DNA of 20,057 nt from Pseudomonadota bacterium. Lineage in GTDB: Bacteria > Pseudomonadota > Alphaproteobacteria > JAAXGF01. Every line of letters begins with the position of its first letter. Within the stretch, counting starts at the first letter, position 1. The stretch covers positions 1 through 20,057 of the forward strand of contig JADFMW010000018.1 in the NCBI GenBank assembly GCA_022563655.1, in the 5' to 3' direction. Of the stretch, positions 10,433-16,569 are shown piece by piece. The notes beneath the pieces are model-generated. The model searched no databases and was not told where the DNA came from. It was given only the letters and a program-made list of their open reading frames with translations. The position numbers and the translations under genes were made by a program.

Positions 10433-10464
10433 TTGATCGGGTTCGACCGTTCTCCTGATATAGT
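10433..10464 (+). promoter_or_regulatory. candidate promoter for hfq-hflX
   Basis: TTGATC (10433-10438) is followed after 18 nt by GATATA (10457-10462). An alternative -10 reading, TATAGT, is at 10459-10464. This is the best vegetative-type match in the 139-nt gap before hfq. The match is moderate and read-through from the upstream operon is equally possible, since no clear terminator lies between. Confidence 0.4.
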
Positions 10465-10469
10465 GAATG

Positions 10470-10499
10470 CGGCGCCGGTGGGGCCGAAGCCAGGCGCCG
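10470..10499 (+). repeat. GC-rich inverted repeat at the likely 5' end of the hfq transcript
   Basis: CGGCGCC (10470-10476) pairs perfectly with GGCGCCG (10493-10499), with an inner TGG/CCA pair (79-81 with 90-92). The same sequence is also a direct repeat, GGCGCCGG at 10471-10478 and 10493-10500. If the promoter call is right, the hairpin sits at the very 5' end of the mRNA, about 40 nt before the hfq start. No U tract follows, so it is not a terminator. A protective or regulatory leader hairpin is possible. Confidence 0.35.
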
Positions 10500-10540
10500 G
10501 GTAATAAGAAACTCTTTATCGGAGAGAAAAGAGGACAAAA

Positions 10541-10795
10541 ATGCCCACCGAAAAATCACAGAACGTCCAGGACGTGTTCCTGAATCACGTGCGCAAAAAC
10601 AAGCTTCCCGTCACCGTTTTCCTGATCAACGGCGTGAAGCTGCAAGGGGTCATCAGCTGGTTCGACAACTTTTCCGTGCTGCTGCGCCGGGACGGCCATT
10701 TGCAGCTTGTCTACAAGCACGCCATATCGACGGTGATGCCGGCCGCCGTCATCCAGCTATACGAGCCCTCGAAGGAGGCCGAGGACGCCGACTGA
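10541..10795 (+). CDS. hfq: RNA chaperone Hfq
   Basis: An 84-residue Sm-like protein that forms a hexameric ring and helps small RNAs pair with mRNAs. It has the N-terminal QDVFLNHVRKNKLPVTVFLINGVKLQG (Sm1), then FDNFSVLLRR, and the Sm2 signature YKHAISTVMP. The acidic tail (EPSKEAEDAD) is short, as in other alphaproteobacteria. The ATG follows a strong purine tract (GGAGAGAAAAGAGGAC). The last codons contain AAGGAGG (10772-10778), which looks like the ribosome binding site of hflX. hfq-hflX is a conserved pair. Confidence 0.97.
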   Translation: MPTEKSQNVQDVFLNHVRKNKLPVTVFLINGVKLQGVISWFDNFSVLLRRDGHLQLVYKHAISTVMPAAVIQLYEPSKEAEDAD

Positions 10796-12101
10796 CAGGA
10801 ACAAAGGCCGCGTCGACGGCGCCGCTCCGCGGCCATGGCGCGCGCTCGTCCTGCATCCGCGCCGTAGCGGCAAGGCACAGCGGCGCTCGGCGCACAGCCG
10901 CCTCGCCGAGGCGACCAGGTTGGCCGAGGCGATCTCGCTCGATGTGGTCGGCGCCGAGGTTCTCGCGCTGCCCGCGCCGCGCCCGGCGACGCTGTTCGGC
11001 AGCGGCACGGTGGGGCAGCTGGGGGAGCGTATCGCCGCCGAGGCGATCGGCGTGGTGGTCGTCGACGGCCCCCTCACGCCGGTGCAGCAGCGCAACCTGG
11101 AGCGGGCATGGAACTGCAAGGTGATCGACCGCACCGGGCTGATCCTCGAAATTTTCGGGGAGCGGGCGCGGACCCGTGAAGGCGCGCTCCAGGTGGAGCT
11201 GGCGGCGCTGAGCTATCAACGCAGCCGGCTGGTTCGTTCGTGGACCCACCTCGAGCGCCAGCGCGGCGGCTTCGGTTTCTTCGGCGGCCCGGGCGAATCC
11301 CAGATCGAGGTCGACCGCCGCCAGATCGGCGATCGCATCATGCGCATTCGGCGCGCCCTCGAAGGCGTCGCCCGCACCCGCGGCCTCCACCGCCGGGCGC
11401 GCCAGCGCGTGCCGTACCCGGTGGTGGCGTTGGTCGGCTACACCAACGCCGGCAAGTCGACCTTGTTCAACCGTATCACCGGGGCCACCGTCGACACCGC
11501 GGACAAGCTGTTCGCCACCCTCGACCCGACGCTCAGGGGCGTCACCCTGCCGTCGGGCCGCCGCATCATCCTCTCCGACACGGTGGGCTTCATCTCGGAC
11601 CTGCCGGTCAGTCTCGTCGCCGCGTTCCGCGCCACCCTCGAGGAGGTGCGCGAGGCCGACGTCATCGTCCACGTCCGCGACATCTCCCATCCGGAAAACT
11701 CGGCGCAGCGTGACGACGTGCACACGGTGCTGCGCGAGTTGGACCTCGACGAGGCGGTTGACGAGGGGCTGATCGAGGCCTTCAACAAGCTCGACCTGAT
11801 CGACCCCGACGAGCGCCGGCGGCTGGTGAACCTCGGTCGCCGCGACCCGAAGCGGGTGCCGCTGTCGGCGGCGACCGGCGAGGGCTGCGACGGACTGCTC
11901 GAGGCGCTCGACGCACGACTCGCGGCGGACAGGAAGATCGTCGATCTGACCGTCGCGCTGGACGACGGCGCCGCCATCGCCTGGCTGTACGACCACGGCG
12001 AGGTGCTGAGCCGGGTCGACGACGGCCTCTCGGTGCACCTGCGGGTCGGACTCGACGCCGCCAACGCGGCTCGTTTCGAGCGCCGGCGCGCGACGCGTTG
12101 A
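10785..12101 (+). CDS. hflX: ribosome-associated GTPase HflX (apparent ACG start)
   Basis: HflX is a GTPase that binds the 50S subunit and splits stalled or stress-inactivated ribosomes. From 10785 the frame gives 438 residues, the usual size. The N-terminal domain has WRALVLHP and GGFGFFGGPGESQIEVDRR. The G domain has GYTNAGKST (from residue 218), DTVGF (from 265) and NKLD (334-337). No ATG, GTG or TTG occurs in frame between the upstream stop at 10734 and TTG at 10920. Starting at that TTG would delete the conserved RALVLHP strand and leave 393 residues. The codon at 10785 is ACG, 6 nt after AAGGAGG and overlapping hfq by 11 nt, exactly where an ATG would be expected. I infer that ACG replaces an ancestral ATG. 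Confidence is high for the gene and moderate for the start. Confidence 0.9.
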   Translation, partial: TPTDRNKGRVDGAAPRPWRALVLHPRRSGKAQRRSAHSRLAEATRLAEAISLDVVGAEVLALPAPRPATLFGSGTVGQLGERIAAEAIGVVVVDGPLTPVQQRNLERAWNCKVIDRTGLILEIFGERARTREGALQVELAALSYQRSRLVRSWTHLERQRGGFGFFGGPGESQIEVDRRQIGDRIMRIRRALEGVARTRGLHRRARQRVPYPVVALVGYTNAGKSTLFNRITGATVDTADKLFATLDPTLRGVTLPSGRRIILSDTVGFISDLPVSLVAAFRATLEEVREADVIVHVRDISHPENSAQRDDVHTVLRELDLDEAVDEGLIEAFNKLDLIDPDERRRLVNLGRRDPKRVPLSAATGEGCDGLLEALDARLAADRKIVDLTVALDDGAAIAWLYDHGEVLSRVDDGLSVHLRVGLDAANAARFERRRATR

Positions 12102-12107
12102 AATTAT

Positions 12108-12136
12108 TTGACACTTCAGGCGCGGTTTCATATATC
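12108..12136 (+). promoter_or_regulatory. housekeeping promoter of groESL
   Basis: TTGACA (12108-12113), a 17-nt spacer and TATATC (12131-12136) form a near-consensus vegetative promoter. The predicted start point falls inside the CIRCE operator just downstream, so repressor binding would block initiation directly. It begins 7 nt after the hflX stop. Confidence 0.85.
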
Positions 12137-12137
12137 T

Positions 12138-12164
12138 TTAGCACTCACCAGCGGGATGTGCTAA
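12138..12164 (+). promoter_or_regulatory. CIRCE operator (HrcA-binding site)
   Basis: TTAGCACTC (12138-12146), nine bases, then ATGTGCTAA (12156-12164). The left arm is a perfect match to the CIRCE consensus. The right arm matches 7 of 9 (consensus GAGTGCTAA). Position directly after the -10 element and before groES is canonical for HrcA repression of groESL, released on heat or folding stress. Confidence 0.88.
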
Positions 12165-12175
12165 CAGCGCATCCC
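12153..12175 (+). promoter_or_regulatory. leader hairpin overlapping the CIRCE right arm
   Basis: GGGATGTGC (12153-12161) pairs with GCGCATCCC (12167-12175) around a five-base loop TAACA, with one G-U pair in RNA. The left strand includes most of the CIRCE right arm, so this hairpin and the CIRCE stem cannot form together in the transcript. It lies about 40 nt before the groES ATG. Whether it has a role is unknown. Confidence 0.5.
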
Positions 12176-12213
12176 AAACTGGTTTCCCCCCATCGATTGA
12201 CGGAGAGTTACGC

Positions 12214-12501
12214 ATGAAGTTTCGACCTTTGCACGACCGTGTTCTGGTCAGGCGCCTAGAGGAAGATGAGATGACGAAAAGCGGCATCATCATCCCTGAC
12301 ACGGTGAAGGAAAAGCCGATGCAGGGCGAGGTGGTGTCGGCGGGTCCCGGGGCGCGCGGCGAGGACGGCAAGATTCATCCGCTGGATGTCAAGGCGGGCG
12401 ATCGGATTCTGTTCGGCAAGTGGTCCGGCACCGAAGTCAAGATCGACGACGAGGAGCTGTTGATCATGAAGGAGTCGGACATCATGGGCGTTCTTAAGTA
12501 A
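12214..12501 (+). CDS. groES: co-chaperonin GroES
   Basis: A 95-residue GroES of standard length. It opens MKFRPLHDRVLVRRLEEDE. The mobile loop that contacts GroEL is TKSGIIIPDTVKEKPMQGEV, and KAGDRILFGKWSGTEVKIDDEE follows. It forms the heptameric lid of the GroEL folding chamber. Its ATG is preceded by CGGAGAG. groEL follows after 11 nt. Expression should be controlled by the promoter and CIRCE operator upstream. Confidence 0.98.
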   Translation: MKFRPLHDRVLVRRLEEDEMTKSGIIIPDTVKEKPMQGEVVSAGPGARGEDGKIHPLDVKAGDRILFGKWSGTEVKIDDEELLIMKESDIMGVLK

Positions 12502-12512
12502 GGGGTTAAGAG

Positions 12513-14141
12513 ATGGCAGCGAAAGAGATTAAGTTCGGCGCCGACGCCCGCACGCGAATGCTGCGGGGCATCGACGTTCTCGCCGACGCGGTCAGGATAA
12601 CGCTCGGTCCCAAGGGCCGGTGCGTGGTTCTCGACAAGTCGTTCGGCGCGCCGCGCATCACCAAGGACGGTGTTGCAGTGGCCAAGGAGATCGAACTTTC
12701 GGACAAGTTCGAGAACATGGGCGCCCAGATGGTGCGCGAGGTGGCAAGCAAGACCAATGACGAGGCCGGCGACGGCACGACGACGGCGACCGTGCTGGCG
12801 CAGGCGATCGTGAAAGAGGGCATGAAGGCCGTGGCCGCGGGCATGAACCCGATGGATCTCAAGCGCGGTATCGACCTGGCGGTCACGGCGGTGGTCGAGG
12901 ACCTCAAGAAGCGCAGCAAGAAGATTTCGACCGCGGACGAGATCACCCAAGTGGGCACGATCTCGGCCAACGGCGAGCGCGAGATCGGCGAAATGATCTC
13001 CCAGGCGATGCAGAAAGCCGGCAAGGAGGGCGTGATCACGGTCGAGGAGGCGAAGGGCATCGAGACCGAGCTCGAGGTCGTCGAGGGCATGCAGTTCGAC
13101 CGCGGCTATCTGTCGCCGTACTTCATCACCAACGCCGACAAGATGCTCACCGAGCTCGACAACCCGTACATTCTGATTCACGAGAAAAAGCTCTCGGGAC
13201 TGCAGTCGTTCCTGCCCATTCTCGAGACCGTGGTGCAGTCGGCCCGGCCGCTTCTGGTGATCGCCGAGGACGTCGAGGGCGAGGCGTTGGCCACGATGGT
13301 GGTCAACAAGCTGCGCGGCGGTCTCAAGGTGGCGGCGGTGAAGGCGCCGGGCTTCGGCGACCGCCGCAAGGCCATGCTCGAGGACATCGCGGTTCTCACC
13401 GGCGGCCAGGTCATCAGCGAGGACCTCGGCGTCAAGCTCGAGAACGTCACCCTCGACATGCTCGGCACCGCCAAGAGGGTGGAGCTGACCAAGGAGAACA
13501 CGACCATCATTGGCGGCGCCGGCAAGAAGAAGGAGATCCAGGGCCGCTGCAGTCAGATCCGGGCGCAGATCGATGATACGACGTCGGACTACGACCGCGA
13601 GAAGCTGCAGGAGCGGCTGGCGAAGCTGGCCGGCGGCGTCGCTGTCGTGAAGGTCGGCGCGGCGACCGAGGTCGAAGTCAAGGAGCGCAAGGACCTGGTC
13701 GAGGACGCGCTGAATTCGACGCGTGCGGCGGTCGAAGAGGGCATCGTCGCCGGCGGCGGCGTGGCGCTCTTGTATGCGACGCGGGTGCTCAAGAAGCTCA
13801 ATCCGCCCAACTCCGACCAGAAGGTCGGCATCGACATCGTGCGCCGCGCGCTGGAGATGCCGGTGCGCCAGATTGCCGAGAACACCGGCGTCGACGGCGC
13901 GGTCGTGGCCGGCAAGCTGCTCGACGGCAAGGACCCCAGGCGTGGGTTCGACGCCCAGGAAGAGAAGTACGTCGACATGTTCAAGGCCGGCATCGTCGAC
14001 CCGACCAAGGTGGTGCGCATCGCGCTGCAGGACGCGGCCTCGGTCGCCGGCCTGCTGGTCACCACCGAGGCCATGGTCGCCGAGAAGCCCGAAAAGAAGG
14101 ACGCCATGCCCGGTGGCCCGCCCGGCGGCATGGACTTCTGA
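12513..14141 (+). CDS. groEL: chaperonin GroEL
   Basis: A 542-residue chaperonin subunit that forms the double-ring ATP-driven folding chamber. Recognisable landmarks are the nucleotide site segments LGPKGR and GDGTTTATVLAQAI, then GMNPMDLKRGID, VEGMQFDRGYLSPYFITN, the apical KAPGFGDRRKAMLEDIA, SDYDREKLQERLAKLAGGVAVVKVGAATEVE and AAVEEGIVAGGGVALLYA. The C-terminus is MPGGPPGGMDF, a short proline-containing version of the usual GGM tail. Residue 37 is cysteine in GPKGRCVV, where most GroELs have asparagine. It is co-transcribed with groES and ends 28 nt before a strong terminator. Confidence 0.98.
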   Translation: MAAKEIKFGADARTRMLRGIDVLADAVRITLGPKGRCVVLDKSFGAPRITKDGVAVAKEIELSDKFENMGAQMVREVASKTNDEAGDGTTTATVLAQAIVKEGMKAVAAGMNPMDLKRGIDLAVTAVVEDLKKRSKKISTADEITQVGTISANGEREIGEMISQAMQKAGKEGVITVEEAKGIETELEVVEGMQFDRGYLSPYFITNADKMLTELDNPYILIHEKKLSGLQSFLPILETVVQSARPLLVIAEDVEGEALATMVVNKLRGGLKVAAVKAPGFGDRRKAMLEDIAVLTGGQVISEDLGVKLENVTLDMLGTAKRVELTKENTTIIGGAGKKKEIQGRCSQIRAQIDDTTSDYDREKLQERLAKLAGGVAVVKVGAATEVEVKERKDLVEDALNSTRAAVEEGIVAGGGVALLYATRVLKKLNPPNSDQKVGIDIVRRALEMPVRQIAENTGVDGAVVAGKLLDGKDPRRGFDAQEEKYVDMFKAGIVDPTKVVRIALQDAASVAGLLVTTEAMVAEKPEKKDAMPGGPPGGMDF

Positions 14142-14169
14142 TCGCGCATCGCGCGACGCAGACCTTCAC

Positions 14170-14202
14170 GAGGGCCGCGCTTGTCGCGGCCCTCTTTTTT
14201 TT
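14170..14202 (+). terminator. intrinsic terminator of groESL
   Basis: GAGGGCCGCG (14170-14179) pairs perfectly with CGCGGCCCTC (14185-14194) around the loop CTTGT, followed by eight T residues (14195-14202). This is a textbook rho-independent terminator placed just after groEL. Confidence 0.95.
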
Positions 14203-14285
14203 CCCGAACGGCTTGGCGCGCCCGGCGCCGCGGTATGGTAACATCCGGCCAGCCGAGCGACTCGCGCAGGATGGGGGAACGCCGA

Positions 14286-15596
14286 ATGCACTACGCCGCG
14301 AACACTCTGGAAAACTACTGGATGCCGTTCACCGCGAACCGGAGCTTCAAGCAAAACCCCAAGCTGTTCGTGCGCGCCGAGGGGATGTACTACTGGAACC
14401 ACCAGGGCGAGCGGGTTCTCGACGGCTCCTCCGGCCTGTTCTGCGTCGCCGCGGGCCATGGCCGGCGCGAGATCGCCGACGCCGTCGCGCGGCAATTCAC
14501 CGAGATCGACTACAGCCCGCCGTTCCAGTTCGGCCATCCCGGCGCGTTCGAGCTGTCGCGGCGGCTGGCGGCGATCCTGCCCGACGACCTCAACTATATC
14601 TTCTACGGCAACTCGGGCTCCGAGGCGATCGATTCGGCGCTCAAGATCAGCCTCGCCTACCACCGCGCGCGCGGCGAGGGCCAGCGCATGCGTTTCGTAG
14701 GGCGCGAGCGCGCCTACCACGGCGTCAACTTCGGCGGCATTTCGATCTCGGGCATGGTGAGGAACCGCGAGGCCTTCGGCCTCGGCCTGCCCGGGGTGGT
14801 CCACATGCGCCACACGTGGCTGCCCGAGCAGCGCTTCAGCAAGGGCCAGCCCGAGGCGGGGGCCGAGCTCGCCGACGACCTCCAGCGCCTCGTCGATCTC
14901 CACGGCGCCGACAACATCGCCGCCTGCGTGGTCGAGCCGATCGCCGGCTCGGTCGGCTGCATCGTGCCGCCCAAGGGCTACCTCGGGCGCTTGCGCGAGA
15001 TCTGCGACCGGCACGGCATCCTGCTCATTTTCGACGAGGTGATCACCGGCTTCGGGCGCACCGGCAAGCCGTTCGCCGCGGACAGCTTCGAGGTCGTGCC
15101 CGACATGATCACCATGGCCAAGGCGCTGACCAACGGCAACCTGCCGATGGGCGCCGTCGCGGTGCGCGACGACATCTACGAGACCATCGTCAACGCCGCG
15201 CCGGACGGCACGATCGAGCTGTTCCACGGCTACACCTACTCGGCGTGCCCGGTGGCCGTCGCCGCCAGCCTCGCCGCGCTCGACATCTACCGCGACGAAG
15301 GGCTGTTCGAGCGCGCCGGGGAGCTTTCGCCCTATTTCCTCGACTCGATCTTCGCGCTCGAGGGCATACCGGCGATCACCGACATTCGCGGTTACGGTCT
15401 GCTCGCCGCCGTCGAACTGGCCCCAGGCTCGGCCCCGGGCGAGCGCGGCGCCGAGGCCCTGCGCCGGCTCTACGAGGCCGGCTTGCTGGTCAAGGCCACC
15501 GGCGACGCGCTACTCCTGTCGCCGCCGCTGATCGCCGATCGCAGCCACGTCGACGAGATCTGCGAGACGCTGCGCAAGGTGCTCGGCGCCTTGTAA
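14286..15596 (+). CDS. class III aminotransferase, omega-amino-acid (beta-alanine):pyruvate type
   Basis: A 436-residue fold-type I PLP aminotransferase. It resembles Pseudomonas omega-amino-acid:pyruvate transaminase along its length: LENYWMPFTANRSFKQNP at the N-terminus, then LDGSSGLFCVAAGHGRREI, FYGNSGSEAIDSALKISLAYHRARGEG, GRERAYHGVNFGGISISGMV, IFDEVITGFGRTGKPFAA and the PLP lysine K279 in MAKALTNGNLPMGAV. These enzymes move the terminal amino group of beta-alanine or related omega-amino acids to pyruvate, giving malonate semialdehyde and alanine. I chose ATG 14286 because GGGGGAA lies at good spacing. Upstream in-frame codons run into the groEL terminator. The 83-nt leader has no convincing promoter, only a weak TTGGCG and TATGGT. 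A reductase gene follows 36 nt downstream. Confidence 0.9.
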   Translation: MHYAANTLENYWMPFTANRSFKQNPKLFVRAEGMYYWNHQGERVLDGSSGLFCVAAGHGRREIADAVARQFTEIDYSPPFQFGHPGAFELSRRLAAILPDDLNYIFYGNSGSEAIDSALKISLAYHRARGEGQRMRFVGRERAYHGVNFGGISISGMVRNREAFGLGLPGVVHMRHTWLPEQRFSKGQPEAGAELADDLQRLVDLHGADNIAACVVEPIAGSVGCIVPPKGYLGRLREICDRHGILLIFDEVITGFGRTGKPFAADSFEVVPDMITMAKALTNGNLPMGAVAVRDDIYETIVNAAPDGTIELFHGYTYSACPVAVAASLAALDIYRDEGLFERAGELSPYFLDSIFALEGIPAITDIRGYGLLAAVELAPGSAPGERGAEALRRLYEAGLLVKATGDALLLSPPLIADRSHVDEICETLRKVLGAL

Positions 15597-15632
15597 CCAA
15601 CGCTGCAACGGATAGGGTAGGGGACAACGACG

Positions 15633-16499
15633 ATGAAGCTCGCGTTCATCGGCCTGGGCAACATGGGGTTTCCCATGGCCGGGCACCTCGCCGCGGCCGG
15701 CCACGAGGTGGCGGTCTACAACCGCACCCGAGCCAAGGCCGAGGCCTGGACGGCCAAGCACGGCGGCCGCGCCGCCGAGACGCCCGCGAAGGCGGCCGCC
15801 GGCGCCGAGATCGTGTTCGCCTGCGTCGGCAACGACGACGATTTGCGCCAGGTCGTCCAAGGCGGCAACGGCGCCTTCGCCGGCATGGACAAGGGCGCGA
15901 TCCTCGCCGACCACACGACGGCCTCGGCCGAGGTCGCGCGCGAGCTCGCCGCGGCGGGAAGCGAGCGCGGCCTCGGCTTCCTCGACGCGCCGATCTCGGG
16001 CGGTCAGCTCGGCGCCGAAGGAGGCGTCCTCACGATCATGGTCGGCGGCGACGAGGCGGCCTTCGAGCGCGCCCGGCCGGCGATGGAGTGCTACGCCCGC
16101 GCGGTCACGCTCATGGGGCCGGTCGGCGCCGGCCAGCTGACCAAGATGGTCAACCAGATCTGCGGCGTCGGCATCATCCAGGGCCTCGCCGAGGGGCTGA
16201 ACTTCGCCCTGCGCGCGGGCCTCGACGCCAACCGCGTGATCGACGTCATCTCCAAGGGCGCGGTCCAGTCGTGGCAGATGGAAAACCGCGCCAGCACCAT
16301 GCTCGAGGGCAAGTTCGATTTCGGCTTCGCCGTCGACTGGATGCGCAAGGACCTCGGCATCTGTCTCGCGGAGGCCCGCGGCAACGGAGCGCTCCTGCCG
16401 CTGACCGCATTGGTCGATCAACACTACGCCCGCCTCCAGGCGCGCGGCGGTGGCCGCCGGGACTGCACCAGCCTGATCCAGCTCCTCAGCGAGGCGTAG
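15633..16499 (+). CDS. NAD(P)-dependent beta-hydroxyacid dehydrogenase (3-hydroxyisobutyrate dehydrogenase family)
   Basis: A 288-residue member of the beta-hydroxyacid dehydrogenase family. The N-terminal Rossmann motif is FIGLGNMGFPMAGHL, and YNRTRAKAEAW follows the second strand. The substrate-binding loop is DAPISGGQLGAEGGVLTIMVGG, and the catalytic lysine is K171 in GAGQLTKMVNQ. Relatives reduce tartronate semialdehyde, succinate semialdehyde or malonate semialdehyde, or oxidise 3-hydroxyisobutyrate. Next to an omega-amino-acid transaminase, a reasonable inference is reduction of the semialdehyde product, for example malonate semialdehyde to 3-hydroxypropionate. Cofactor choice is not decided: the strand ends in YNRTR, and an arginine there often goes with NADPH. 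AGGGGA precedes the ATG. Confidence 0.9.
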   Translation: MKLAFIGLGNMGFPMAGHLAAAGHEVAVYNRTRAKAEAWTAKHGGRAAETPAKAAAGAEIVFACVGNDDDLRQVVQGGNGAFAGMDKGAILADHTTASAEVARELAAAGSERGLGFLDAPISGGQLGAEGGVLTIMVGGDEAAFERARPAMECYARAVTLMGPVGAGQLTKMVNQICGVGIIQGLAEGLNFALRAGLDANRVIDVISKGAVQSWQMENRASTMLEGKFDFGFAVDWMRKDLGICLAEARGNGALLPLTALVDQHYARLQARGGGRRDCTSLIQLLSEA

Positions 16500-16569
16500 A
16501 GTAGTCATAGATTGTCCTAGTATAAGGGGCTCGATCCGTTACGACCTACACCAAACCGGGGATGGGACG

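Noticed and set aside
10835..10867. ATG at 10835 as a possible hflX start
   Set aside because: It is out of frame with HflX and stops after about ten codons.
10920..12101. TTG at 10920 as the hflX start
   Set aside because: It would remove the conserved N-terminal strand WRALVLHP that is plainly coded in frame upstream, and it lacks a strong ribosome binding site.
14181..14285. Upstream extension of the aminotransferase frame
   Set aside because: It begins inside the groEL terminator hairpin. The ATG at 14286 has a good ribosome binding site and matches the family's N-terminus.
14213..16504. A 763-codon plus-strand frame overlapping the aminotransferase and dehydrogenase
   Set aside because: It is arginine- and proline-rich, has no recognisable domain, and spans two well-supported genes in other frames.
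16501..16560. TAGTAT/TATAAG (16518-16526) as a promoter -10 for the DUF4139 gene
   Set aside because: No acceptable -35 element lies at 16-18 nt, so the match is too weak to list.
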